Of a DNA stretch of 64,000 nucleotides, positions 1 through 8,843 are shown one piece after another. The stretch is from contig JBNLBS010000003.1 of NCBI GenBank assembly GCA_050303415.1, positions 157,027-221,026 on the forward strand, read 5' to 3'. Both the position numbers and the translations under genes were made by a program. Below the pieces are notes generated by a model, which did no database searches, was not told where the DNA came from, and saw only the letters and a program-made list of their open reading frames with translations. Every line of letters starts with the position of its first letter. Position 1 is the first letter of the stretch. This DNA comes from JBNLBS01 sp050303415 (GTDB lineage: Bacteria; Pseudomonadota; Gammaproteobacteria; Methylococcales; Methylomonadaceae).

Positions 1-159
1 TATTGTAATCGGCATTTATCAGGCTATTCTAATAAGTAGTGAACAAACCCAGTTTCTGGGGTATGCTAAGCATTAGACGTTATTTTTTTAATAAAATTGA
101 ATAAATATTTTTATCAGTTTAAAGAATTTAGATTTAATTAAAATTTATTGGAGGAAACA

Positions 160-522
160 ATGGCAAGCATTCTTGCAGTTGATGATTCAGCCTCGATGAG
201 GCAAATGGTTACTTTTACGCTTAAAGGTGCCGGATATGATGTAACTGAAGCCGTGGATGGGGTCGATGCTTTGAATAAAGCAAAAGCGGGAAAATTTGAT
301 TGTATTGTGACCGACGTTAATATGCCCAATAAAGATGGCATAACTTTAATTAAAGATTTACGTGCGCTGCCGAATTATAAGTTTGTACCAATGTTAATGT
401 TAACCACTGAGTCTGGCGCAGATAAAAAACAACAAGGCAAGGCGGCAGGAGCAACAGGATGGATTGTAAAACCGTTTAATCCTGATCAGTTGTTAAAAAC
501 AATAAAAAAAGTACTGGGTTAA
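160..522 (+). CDS. cheY: CheY-type single-domain response regulator
   Basis: This is a 120-residue stand-alone receiver domain. Such proteins take phosphate from CheA and carry the signal to the flagellar switch or another output. The acidic pair D8/D9, the phospho-acceptor D52 in TDVNMP, T82/T83 and K104 in the IVKPF motif are all present, and no output domain follows. The ATG at 160 is preceded by a strong GGAGG at 150-154, so the upstream in-frame TTG at 148 is rejected as start. It is the first gene of a long same-strand chemosensory cluster, and cheA follows after 45 bases. Whether it acts on the motor or as a phosphate sink cannot be told from sequence; no cheZ is seen in the window. 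Confidence 0.95.
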   Translation: MASILAVDDSASMRQMVTFTLKGAGYDVTEAVDGVDALNKAKAGKFDCIVTDVNMPNKDGITLIKDLRALPNYKFVPMLMLTTESGADKKQQGKAAGATGWIVKPFNPDQLLKTIKKVLG

Positions 523-567
523 TCGTCAGTTATGTGAACTTAGTAAAGCAAACACGCGGGTAAATCA

Positions 568-2631
568 ATGTCGATAGATATGGCACAGTTTCATCAAGTC
601 TTTTTCGAAGAAAGTTTCGAAGGCTTGGAGGCAATGGAGTCAGGGTTATTAAATCTGGACATGGGGGATGTTGACTCTGAAGAAATTAATACAATTTTTA
701 GGGCTGCACATTCCATTAAAGGTGGTAGTGGTACCTTCGGTTTTACAGCCGTATCTGATTTTACTCATGTGATGGAAACTTTGCTTGATGAAATGCGAGA
801 TGGTCGAAGACAAGTCACTCAAACGGCTGTTGATGTTTTATTAGGGTCGGTTGATTGCCTTAGAGAAATGTTGACTGCTATTCAGGATGATACAGCTATA
901 GATGAGGCTCGCGTAGCAGAACATAAAGCAACTTTGGATGCCGAACTTCTTAGTGGTGGTTCTGTAGCGATTGATACTACAAAAGAGCCAGCCGTACAAG
1001 TCGAACAAAGTTTTGAACCAGAGATTGAAGAATACCAAGATAGTAATGAGCAGGGTTGGAACATTGCATTTAGTCCGCATTTGAATTTACTGAAAACAGG
1101 CAATGATCCGGTGAGGATGTTTCGCGAATTGAATGTATTGGGTGATTTTACACCAAAGATTGATTTTCAAGGCGTACCTCGATTTTCCGAAATGGACCCT
1201 GAAGAGTGTTATTTTTCCTGGGCTTTAAATGTAAAAGGCGATATTGCCAGAGAGGATATTGATGATATCTTCGATTGGGTGGAGGATGATTGTGATCTTG
1301 CCATTAGTCGGTTAAAGAATGATGAGGAAATTGTTCCTGTACAGCCGGCAATGGAAAAGGTGCAAGTTCAAGCTCAAGAATCAGTTCCTGTTTCCGATAA
1401 AAATGTTGTAGCTACTGTAAATAAGTCTACGGCAAAAGAAGAATCCAAAGTAGCCGCTAAAGGTTCCAGCTCCATACGTGTCGATACCGGAAAAATTGAT
1501 ACCTTAATCAATATGGTTGGTGAGCTGGTTATTACACAATCCATGTTAAGTCTGGTTGGTGAACATTTTGAAATCAGCAAGTTGGATCAGTTGAAAAATG
1601 GGTTGTCGCAGTTAGAACGCCATACACGGGAATTACAAGAAAGTGTAATGAATATTCGTATGCTGCCAATCAGCTTTGTATTCAGTCGATTTCCCCGTTT
1701 AACTCACGATATCAGTTCTAAATTAGGTAAAAAAATTGATTTAAAACTGGTTGGTGAACATACGGAAGTTGATAAAACTGTTGTAGAACTTATTACTGAT
1801 CCCTTGGTTCATTTGGTCAGAAACAGTCTTGATCACGGAATTGAAATGCCTGCTGATCGGCTTGCAGCAGGAAAACCGGAAACCGGCACTTTAACCTTAG
1901 AGGCGTATCATCGAGGTGGCAATATTGTTATTGAAGTCGTTGATGACGGTAAAGGTTTGAATAAGGATGTATTGCGGCAAAAAGCGATTGAAAAAGGATT
2001 AATAGAAGAAAATACAATTCTGACTGATAAACAAACCTATGAATTAATCTTTATGCCCGGTTTTTCCACTGCGGAACAGCTCAGTGATATTTCAGGTCGT
2101 GGAGTCGGCATGGATGTGGTAAGGAAAAATATTCAGGCGCTGGGCGGTAATATAGAAATAAATTCGGAATTGGGGGTCGGTACAACCATTTCCATAAATC
2201 TGCCTTTGACCTTGGCTATTCTGGACGGTCAATCGATTGCTGTGGGGGATGAGACTTATATTGTGCCTTTGGTTTCAATTATAGAATCAATCAATGTTAC
2301 CGATGAGGAAGTTAACAGAGTAGCCGGTAAGGGTGAGACTTTCCGCTTGCGGGATCAATACCTGCCGATCGTTAGAATGCATGAGATATTTAATGTGGAA
2401 TCTGCTAAAGCCATTAAATTAACTGAAGGCTTGGTTGTAGTGGTTGAAGGGCAAGGCGTGCGTTGTGGTTTATTTGTTGACGATTTGTTAGGGCAACAGC
2501 AAGTGGTTATTAAGTCGTTGGAGGCAAATTATCGACGAGTCGAAGGTGTGTCAGGGGCTACTATTCTAGGGGATGGCTCTGTTGCATTAATTCTTGATAT
2601 TCCTGGATTGGTTCGTTTATCCAACCAGTAA
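568..2631 (+). CDS. cheA: Chemotaxis histidine kinase CheA
   Basis: CheA is the kinase at the core of receptor arrays; it autophosphorylates and passes phosphate to CheY and CheB. The 687-residue protein has an N-terminal HPt domain with the phospho-histidine H48 in AAHSIKGG. A region at about 165-250 resembles a response-regulator-binding P2 domain, followed by a charged linker. The dimerisation helices start near 310, the ATPase has its N box near 412-425 (VRNSLDHG), DDGKG near 456 and GRGVGMDVV near 508, and a CheW-like P5 domain fills the last 130 residues. All catalytic motifs look intact. The next gene, cheW, starts 19 bases after the stop. Confidence 0.97.
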   Translation: MSIDMAQFHQVFFEESFEGLEAMESGLLNLDMGDVDSEEINTIFRAAHSIKGGSGTFGFTAVSDFTHVMETLLDEMRDGRRQVTQTAVDVLLGSVDCLREMLTAIQDDTAIDEARVAEHKATLDAELLSGGSVAIDTTKEPAVQVEQSFEPEIEEYQDSNEQGWNIAFSPHLNLLKTGNDPVRMFRELNVLGDFTPKIDFQGVPRFSEMDPEECYFSWALNVKGDIAREDIDDIFDWVEDDCDLAISRLKNDEEIVPVQPAMEKVQVQAQESVPVSDKNVVATVNKSTAKEESKVAAKGSSSIRVDTGKIDTLINMVGELVITQSMLSLVGEHFEISKLDQLKNGLSQLERHTRELQESVMNIRMLPISFVFSRFPRLTHDISSKLGKKIDLKLVGEHTEVDKTVVELITDPLVHLVRNSLDHGIEMPADRLAAGKPETGTLTLEAYHRGGNIVIEVVDDGKGLNKDVLRQKAIEKGLIEENTILTDKQTYELIFMPGFSTAEQLSDISGRGVGMDVVRKNIQALGGNIEINSELGVGTTISINLPLTLAILDGQSIAVGDETYIVPLVSIIESINVTDEEVNRVAGKGETFRLRDQYLPIVRMHEIFNVESAKAIKLTEGLVVVVEGQGVRCGLFVDDLLGQQQVVIKSLEANYRRVEGVSGATILGDGSVALILDIPGLVRLSNQ

Positions 2632-2650
2632 CATAATCTTTGAAAACGCT

Positions 2651-3166
2651 ATGATAGAAGAAGCAGAAGAAGAATTACAGCTGGACTCTGAACTGAGCGA
2701 AACACAGTTAGAGAATACCGTTCAGTTTTTGAGTTTCACTTTGGGTGATGAAGAATACGGAGTCGATATTTTAAGTGTACAGGAGATTAGAAGTTGGGAA
2801 CCTGTTTCCAGAATTCCAAATGTACCTGTATATGAAAAAGGTGTGGTTAATTTAAGAGGCGCAATTGTTCCAATAATAGATTTGCGTGAGAGATTTAATT
2901 TGCCTCATACAGAATATGATCCTTTAACCGTTGTCGTTGTCTTGCAAGCAAAATGTGATGGGAAAGTTAGAACCGTCGGAGTTGTTGTCGATTCTGTATC
3001 CAACGTGATAAACGTTGATAAAAATACCATTCAAAGCGCACCTGAATTTGGTGCTAAGGTTAGTACCGAATTTATTAATGGACTTGCCTCCGTTAATGAC
3101 AGAATGATTATGCTGCTGGACGTGGAAAAGTTGCTTGAATTGAGGGGTAGTGATGAAAATAAATAA
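2651..3166 (+). CDS. cheW: Chemotaxis coupling protein CheW (first copy)
   Basis: CheW links receptors to CheA in the array. After an acidic N-terminal stretch of about 25 residues the 171-residue protein shows the usual CheW fold signature: the FTLGDEEYGVDI strand, VQEIR, IPNVPVYEKGVVNLRG and PIIDLRERF. The reading frame is open further upstream to a TTG at 2594, but that would overlap cheA. The ATG at 2651 gives a normal length and is preferred, although no strong ribosome site precedes it. A second CheW lies at 5620, so this cluster supplies two couplers, perhaps for the two different receptors encoded here. Confidence 0.93.
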   Translation: MIEEAEEELQLDSELSETQLENTVQFLSFTLGDEEYGVDILSVQEIRSWEPVSRIPNVPVYEKGVVNLRGAIVPIIDLRERFNLPHTEYDPLTVVVVLQAKCDGKVRTVGVVVDSVSNVINVDKNTIQSAPEFGAKVSTEFINGLASVNDRMIMLLDVEKLLELRGSDENK

Positions 3167-3204
3167 TACAAAATTAATCTGGTTTAAGTTAGTGGAGATT
3201 GTTA

Positions 3205-5571
3205 ATGAAAATTAATATGCCTGTCACCGATAAAGAAGTCTTAATGAAAGATGGGACTATCCTTGTCACCAGAACTAATCTAAAAGGCATCATTACTTAT
3301 GCAAACGATGCATTTGTTGAAATTAGTGGCTTTTCTCGAGATGAGTTAATAGGTACGAACCATAATGTCGTGCGTCATCCTGATATGCCGGCTGCTGCTT
3401 TTGATGATTTATGGTCGACAATCAAAGAGGGGCGACCCTGGACCGCACCGGTAAAGAATAGAACAAAGACAGGTGATTATTATTGGGTGGAAGCTAATGT
3501 GACACCGGTTTATAAAAATAATAAGATTGTTGAATTCTTATCGGTCAGATATGCCCCAAGTCGAGAACAAATCAATCAGGCAGAAACGCTATATAGACTG
3601 ATTAACGAAAATAAAGCCGGTTTAAGACCCACCGGATTGGCGGCCAAGGTGAAAGCAGTCAAGGAAATGGCAATTGGGGCAAAAGCGACATTGGCGTTAA
3701 CAGCATTCGCTTTACCAAGCTTATATTTGATGTATCTGTTATTTTTGCAACAAAAATTGGGCTTGTTAAGTGCAGTAGCGGCATTATTGGTATTCGCTTT
3801 AATACTGAGTATCAAACTTTTTTCCGGTTTAACGGCAACGCTTAAGAATTCTGTTGATATTTTTGGCAGGCTTGCCGATGAACAATTCAGAAACACCATT
3901 GAACTAAACAGAAATGACTTAATTGGTGATTTCTTAAGATCCTTGTATTCAATGCAGGTTAAGCTCAATTCGGATTTGGCTTTTTCCAAAGAAACTGCGG
4001 ATGAATCGGGTCGAATCAAACAAGCATTGGATAATGTTCAATCCTGCGTGATGGTTTCCAATAATAATCTGGAAATTATCTATATGAACAATACCGTTCA
4101 GGAAATGTTCAAAAATGCGGAAGCCGATATTCGTACTAAGTTGCCTAATTTTAACGCCAATGAATTACTTGGCGCCAATATTGATCAATATCATGAAAAT
4201 CCGGCACACCAAAGAAATCTATTAGGTAATTTGACATCAACAATTAAATCCTCATTAGAAATTGGCGGTCGACATATGAATATTGTTGCCAATCCGGTTA
4301 TGAATAATGAGGGTGAAAAAATAGGTATCGTCGTCGAATGGTTAGATAGAACTCATGAGGTTAAGATTGAGCGAGAAATTGAAACATTGGTTGAGGGTGT
4401 TAAGCAGGGTGAATTGTCCAGTCGACTAAATATTTCTGACAAGGAAGGTTTCTTTAAAAACTTGAGTCAAGGTATTAACGAACTGACTGATGTGATTGAA
4501 AGAGCTTTTCAGGATATTGGCGGTGTGATGCAAAGCATGGCATCCGGTGATTTAACCAATACCATCACTAATGAATATCAAGGTGTTTACGCGCAATGTA
4601 AATCCGATATTAATTCAACTATTGCTAAATTAAGTGAGGTGTTTGGGAAAGTAAATGAATCGGCTGAATTTATTAATAATTCATCGCAAGAAATTGCCAG
4701 CGGTAACAACAACCTTTCTCAACGGGCTGAAGAGCAGGCCTCAAGTCTGGAACAAACGGCATCCAGTATGGAAGAGTTGACCAGTACCGTAAAAAACAAT
4801 TCAGAAAATGCCCAACAGGCTAATGATCTAGCGGCCAGTGCCGGTCAGTTAGCGGAAAAAGGTGGACAAGTAGTCAGTTCAGCAGTCAACGCGATGCAGG
4901 AAATCAATGAAAGTAGCAACCAGATTGCCGAAATTATTGGTGTGATCGATGAGATTGCTTTCCAAACCAATTTGCTTGCACTCAATGCTTCTGTCGAGGC
5001 TGCCAGAGCTGGGGAACAAGGCAGAGGCTTCTCAGTTGTTGCGACTGAAGTAAGGAATTTAGCTCAACGTAGTGCTAAAGCGGCTAGAGATAGTAAAGAG
5101 TTGATACAGTCCAGTGTACAAAAAGTGCGTTCGGGAACAGAGTTTGTCAATGAAACAGGTGAAGCCTTAAATGAAATCGTTAATAGTGTTAAAAAAGTAG
5201 GTAACATTGTTGCAGATATTGCGGCGGCCAGTGCTCAACAATCTGCTGGTATCGAGCAGGTCAATCATGCTGTGTCTCAAATGGATGAAATTACACAACA
5301 AAATGCCGCATTGGCTGAACAGGCATCTGCTGCGAGTGTTTCAATGAGTGAACAAAGTACAACCATGGCCGAATTACTAAGTTTTTTTAAAGTAAATACT
5401 TCGGCTAGTAATGCATCACCAAGCCCTAGACATGGAGCGCCTGTAACGAATCGGGTTGCATCTGTGCCAACAGCGTCGGCTTCTGCACCTGTTAGTTCAA
5501 GTTCTAACTCATTTTCCCGAGATTTTTCGGCATCAATCGATGATAGTGGTGATGATTGGGATGAATTCTAA
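3205..5571 (+). CDS. PAS-containing methyl-accepting chemotaxis protein, Aer-like
   Basis: This is a chemoreceptor of 788 residues. An Aer-type PAS domain at about 20-125 comes first, with typical ITYANDAFVEISGFS and HNVVRHPDMP motifs. A membrane hairpin follows at about 155-200, then a second PAS at about 270-390, a HAMP-like region and a long cytoplasmic hairpin. The CheA/CheW-contacting tip (QTNLLALNASVEAARAGEQG) is near 583. There is no periplasmic sensor domain, so it probably reads redox, oxygen or energy state inside the cell, as Aer does; a bound FAD is inferred only from the PAS type. The C-terminus is DWDEF, which fits the W-x-x-F pentapeptide used to tether CheR and CheB. The ATG at 3205 is chosen because GTGGAG lies just upstream; an in-frame TTG at 3199 is less likely. 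Confidence 0.93.
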   Translation: MKINMPVTDKEVLMKDGTILVTRTNLKGIITYANDAFVEISGFSRDELIGTNHNVVRHPDMPAAAFDDLWSTIKEGRPWTAPVKNRTKTGDYYWVEANVTPVYKNNKIVEFLSVRYAPSREQINQAETLYRLINENKAGLRPTGLAAKVKAVKEMAIGAKATLALTAFALPSLYLMYLLFLQQKLGLLSAVAALLVFALILSIKLFSGLTATLKNSVDIFGRLADEQFRNTIELNRNDLIGDFLRSLYSMQVKLNSDLAFSKETADESGRIKQALDNVQSCVMVSNNNLEIIYMNNTVQEMFKNAEADIRTKLPNFNANELLGANIDQYHENPAHQRNLLGNLTSTIKSSLEIGGRHMNIVANPVMNNEGEKIGIVVEWLDRTHEVKIEREIETLVEGVKQGELSSRLNISDKEGFFKNLSQGINELTDVIERAFQDIGGVMQSMASGDLTNTITNEYQGVYAQCKSDINSTIAKLSEVFGKVNESAEFINNSSQEIASGNNNLSQRAEEQASSLEQTASSMEELTSTVKNNSENAQQANDLAASAGQLAEKGGQVVSSAVNAMQEINESSNQIAEIIGVIDEIAFQTNLLALNASVEAARAGEQGRGFSVVATEVRNLAQRSAKAARDSKELIQSSVQKVRSGTEFVNETGEALNEIVNSVKKVGNIVADIAAASAQQSAGIEQVNHAVSQMDEITQQNAALAEQASAASVSMSEQSTTMAELLSFFKVNTSASNASPSPRHGAPVTNRVASVPTASASAPVSSSSNSFSRDFSASIDDSGDDWDEF

Positions 5572-5619
5572 TTTGGATGCGTTAGTTGAAATAAATAAAG
5601 TCATTAGGACAATTTAAGT

Positions 5620-6111
5620 ATGACAAGTGATAGTAAATCCAAGAATACGCAAATAGAGCAATATTTAACTTTTCAATTAGCCGATGAAGCTTATGGCGTT
5701 GAGATTTTAAAAGTGCAGGAAATCAGGGGGTGGGAATCTGTAAGAGACATCCCAAATACACCTGATTATATAAAAGGTGCGCTAAATCTTAGAGGCTCTA
5801 TTGTACCGATTATTGATTTACGTATTCGTTTTGGTATGGAACAAGTCGAGTACACACCTGTTACTGTTGTCATTGTGCTTTGTGTGGAAAATAAATCCGG
5901 TTCTCATGTGATGGGGATTGTGGCTGATGCAGTATCAGATGTTTTGGATATTAAAGTTTCAGATATCAAGAAATCACCTGATTTAGGTTCTAAAATAGAT
6001 ACGCGTTATATGTGTGGCATGTATGTTTGGAAAGAAAGCATGATCATGTTGCTGGATGCTGATAAGTTACTGAATCCAGACGAGTTTGAAGGCATAAGTA
6101 ATCTGTTATGA
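5620..6111 (+). CDS. cheW: Chemotaxis coupling protein CheW (second copy)
   Basis: This second CheW of 163 residues has the conserved YLTFQLADEAYGVEIL, VQEIRGWE, IPNTPDYIKGALNLRG and PIIDLRIRFG elements. It differs from the first copy in lacking the long acidic N-terminus and in its C-terminal half. It follows the PAS receptor by 48 bases, and its stop overlaps the start of the ParA gene in an ATGA, which indicates translational coupling. The pairing with the preceding receptor suggests a dedicated coupler, but this is inference from gene order. Confidence 0.93.
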   Translation: MTSDSKSKNTQIEQYLTFQLADEAYGVEILKVQEIRGWESVRDIPNTPDYIKGALNLRGSIVPIIDLRIRFGMEQVEYTPVTVVIVLCVENKSGSHVMGIVADAVSDVLDIKVSDIKKSPDLGSKIDTRYMCGMYVWKESMIMLLDADKLLNPDEFEGISNLL

Positions 6112-6869
6112 GTGTAAGAGTTGTTGCAATTCTAAATCAAAAAGGAGGTGTCGGTAAAACAACTACCACCTCTAATTTAGCTCATGCATTAGCAAGAGCC
6201 GGTTATAAAGTAACGGTGATTGATCTTGATCCTCAAGGCCATTTATCTGTTTCATTAGGAATTGTATCCTTAAAAAAGGGGGGGATAGATTTGGTAATGC
6301 TTGGTCATAAAAGTATTGCCGAGCAGGTTGTTGAGGTTAGAGAAAACCTTCAATTAGTCACAGCCGGTTCCCGACTACAGGAAATAGAGCAGTTGATTGA
6401 GGGTGGTGTTCATAGAGCTGATTTGCTCAGAAAGAATTTGCAGGCTCAATTAAAAGGACAGAGCTTTGTTTTTATTGATTGTCCGCCTTCATCGGGTTTA
6501 CTGGTTGCAAACGCTTTATTTGCTGCAGATGAAGTTTTAATACCCATGACCAGTGATTTTCTTGCCTTACAAGGTTTGTCTCATTTAATGGGAACTATCA
6601 AGCGCTTTGAAAAAGCATTGAAAAAAAAATATAAAATCTCTTTGGTTATGTCCAGATACGCGTCAACCAGAAGAATCTCAAAAGAAGTTTTAGGTACGAT
6701 GCGTAGACATTTTCCAAATCAGATTTTAGCGACAGTCATTAGGGAAACCGCATTATTGGCAGAATGTCCCAGTTTTGGAAAAACTATCTTGGAATACCGC
6801 CCTGGTAGCCGTTCAGCGAGAGATTTTCGCAGTTTGGCCAGGGACTTTATAGAAGGTAAGGTGATGTAA
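6108..6869 (+). CDS. ParA/Soj-family ATPase of the chemosensory cluster
   Basis: A 253-residue deviant Walker-A ATPase: NQKGGVGKTTTT at 10-21, DLDPQGH near 40-46 and the DCPPSSG motif near 125. ParA-like proteins found inside chemotaxis operons (ParC of Vibrio, PpfA of Rhodobacter) place receptor arrays at a pole or segregate them at division. No parB or parS-like partner is next to it, which argues against plasmid or chromosome partitioning. Its start overlaps the cheW stop by 4 bases and its stop overlaps the start of the STAS gene by one base, so the three genes are coupled. The assignment to the family is secure; the array-positioning role is inferred from context. Confidence 0.9.
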   Translation: MSVRVVAILNQKGGVGKTTTTSNLAHALARAGYKVTVIDLDPQGHLSVSLGIVSLKKGGIDLVMLGHKSIAEQVVEVRENLQLVTAGSRLQEIEQLIEGGVHRADLLRKNLQAQLKGQSFVFIDCPPSSGLLVANALFAADEVLIPMTSDFLALQGLSHLMGTIKRFEKALKKKYKISLVMSRYASTRRISKEVLGTMRRHFPNQILATVIRETALLAECPSFGKTILEYRPGSRSARDFRSLARDFIEGKVM

Positions 6870-7351
6870 TGGCCGAAAAAGATGAAAACAGTTTAATTGG
6901 TTTCGATCCGTTAGCATGGATGAGTGAAGGAGCCGACCAAGATGATGAAAATACGGTATTACCGATATTTGATAGTACAGAAAATGCTAAAAAAGCAGAA
7001 CCGGAATTTGAAGTAGTGTCGGAGGGTATGGATACCGTTGAATCGGAAAATCAGCAAGGTACAGGCAAGGTGGTTTTGCAGTCTGAATTAAAGATTCAAA
7101 ACGTACAGGCATTATATGATGAATTGAATATTGCTCTGGAAAATAACGATATCATTGAAATTGATGCATCGGGTGTTTCTTCAATTGATACTTCATCTCT
7201 CCAGGTGCTGACAGTTTTTACCCAAGAGGTGGAAAGTAATCAAAAAAAAGTCAGTATTGATTTTCCTTCTGAGCAATTTATTGAAGCTTCTGACTTATTG
7301 GGCTTATCCGAAGTATTAGGTGTAGATAAACCAGGGTCTGGTTTTTTCTAG
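6869..7351 (+). CDS. STAS-domain protein with acidic N-terminal extension
   Basis: A 160-residue protein. The first 65 or so residues are acidic and look disordered. The remainder is a STAS domain with IEIDASGVSSIDTSSLQVL, where one of the serines or threonines sits at the place phosphorylated in anti-anti-sigma factors. Such domains usually bind a partner protein in a phosphorylation-dependent way. The start codon overlaps the ParA stop codon (TAATG), and cheR follows after 8 bases. No anti-sigma or HATPase kinase of the RsbW type is encoded nearby. A scaffold or switch role in the chemosensory array is a guess; the domain call is firm. Confidence 0.85.
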   Translation: MAEKDENSLIGFDPLAWMSEGADQDDENTVLPIFDSTENAKKAEPEFEVVSEGMDTVESENQQGTGKVVLQSELKIQNVQALYDELNIALENNDIIEIDASGVSSIDTSSLQVLTVFTQEVESNQKKVSIDFPSEQFIEASDLLGLSEVLGVDKPGSGFF

Positions 7352-7359
7352 GGATTCAG

Positions 7360-8193
7360 ATGCAAGAAAAAAAAAGAGAATTTGAATATACCCGGGCAGA
7401 TTTTGATTATTTAAGAAAGATTTCAAATGAACATTCCGGTATTTTAGTTCCTGATGAGAAATTTGATATGTTTTATTCGCGTTTATCTAAACGCGTCAGA
7501 AGACTGGGTCTAAATAATTTTAAAGAATATTGTGAATATTTAGATAATAATCCTGATTATGAATTTACCGAGTTTATTAATGCTGTCACAACTAATCTTA
7601 CTTCATTCTTTAGAGAGAATCATCATTTTGAATTCTTAAAAGATACCGTTATTCCCGAACTGGTCAAAAAAAATAGTGCAACCCGATCCATTAAAGCTTG
7701 GTCTGCTGGTTGTTCAACTGGAGAAGAGCCTTATTCTTTAGCAATGACCTTGCTAGAGAACATTCCAATTGGCTGGAATATAAAAATCCTGGCAACAGAT
7801 CTTGATACCAATGTTTTACAAACTGCCGCAGATGGAGTTTATTCAACTGATAGAGTGACGGGCTTGTCAAAGGAAAGAAAGAAACGCTGGTTTTTGCAAG
7901 GAAAATCAGCCCAGAGCAATCGAGTAAAAGTAAAAAAAGAATTGCAAGAGATTATCTATTTTAAACAGCTTAATCTTATGAAAGAATGGCCGATTAAAGG
8001 TCAATTTGATTTTATTTTCTGTCGAAATGTCCTGATTTATTTTGATCGGGATACTAAATCCATGCTGGCATCTAGATATGCCGAATTATTACCGCTGGGC
8101 GGCTGGCTTTTTATAGGACATTCAGAATCTTTGCATCAATTATCAACAAACTTTAATTTGCTTGGTAATACAATTTATCAGAGGGCTAAGTAG
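7360..8193 (+). CDS. cheR: Chemotaxis protein methyltransferase CheR
   Basis: CheR methylates glutamates of receptors using S-adenosylmethionine, giving adaptation together with CheB. The 277-residue protein has the small N-terminal helical domain with TNLTSFFRENHHF near 85-97. The SAM-binding motif SAGCSTGEEPYSLAM is near 115-130, and DFIFCRNVLIYFD near 217 closes the methyltransferase core. It lacks extra TPR or regulatory domains. Its likely substrates are the two receptors of this cluster, the first of which ends in a CheR-tether-like pentapeptide. cheD begins two bases after the stop. Confidence 0.96.
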   Translation: MQEKKREFEYTRADFDYLRKISNEHSGILVPDEKFDMFYSRLSKRVRRLGLNNFKEYCEYLDNNPDYEFTEFINAVTTNLTSFFRENHHFEFLKDTVIPELVKKNSATRSIKAWSAGCSTGEEPYSLAMTLLENIPIGWNIKILATDLDTNVLQTAADGVYSTDRVTGLSKERKKRWFLQGKSAQSNRVKVKKELQEIIYFKQLNLMKEWPIKGQFDFIFCRNVLIYFDRDTKSMLASRYAELLPLGGWLFIGHSESLHQLSTNFNLLGNTIYQRAK

Positions 8194-8194
8194 A

Positions 8195-8833
8195 TTGAAT
8201 AATCAACATGCAATAGAGGCTCCATCAATTGCAGGCTTTGAGGATATTAAGCGGTATTGGGATAAGGTAAATAATATTGTCGCAGTAAAAATATTACCGG
8301 GTGAATATTATGTTACTACCGAAAATGAAATGATTACGACTGTTTTAGGGTCATGTATTTCTGCCTGCATTCGCGATAGAGTGTTGGGTATCGGTGGAAT
8401 GAATCACTTTATGTTACCCATAACTACCAAGGAAAGGCTGCAAGATGGTAATGAAATGGTTGTTGGTAATGCAACACGTTACGGAAATTATGCAATGGAG
8501 CATTTAATCAACACCATTTTGTCTAACGGAGGCAAAAGAAAAAACCTTGAAGTCAAAGTTTTTGGTGGGGGAAAAGTAATTCCTACCATGGGTGATGTTG
8601 GATTAAGAAATATTGGTTTTGTTTTGGACTATATTGATACAGAGGCCTTAACTTTAGCTGCACAGGATTTAGGTGATATCTACCCCAGGAAAGTTAATTT
8701 TTACCCAAAGACAGGTAAAGTGCGGATGAAAAAAATTCAAGATCTGCATAATGATACGATTATTAAAAGAGAATCTCAGTATCAAAGCTCTATTAAAGAC
8801 GCTCCTGTTGAAAGTGAAATTGAATTGTTTTAA
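8195..8833 (+). CDS. cheD: Chemoreceptor glutamine deamidase CheD
   Basis: CheD deamidates receptor glutamines and in some bacteria is controlled by CheC. The catalytic Cys in VLGSCISACIRD (near residue 52) and the His in GGMNHFMLP (near 70) are present. The reading frame has no early ATG. TTG at 8195 is chosen because it starts just after the cheR stop with CAGAGGG about ten bases upstream; a TTG at 8162 would overlap cheR. The product is then 212 residues and ends in ESEIELF, a tail very like the EGEIDLF end of the receptor encoded at 9951. No cheC is present in the window. Confidence 0.92.
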   Translation: MNNQHAIEAPSIAGFEDIKRYWDKVNNIVAVKILPGEYYVTTENEMITTVLGSCISACIRDRVLGIGGMNHFMLPITTKERLQDGNEMVVGNATRYGNYAMEHLINTILSNGGKRKNLEVKVFGGGKVIPTMGDVGLRNIGFVLDYIDTEALTLAAQDLGDIYPRKVNFYPKTGKVRMKKIQDLHNDTIIKRESQYQSSIKDAPVESEIELF

Positions 8834-8843
8834 AGAGTTATAA

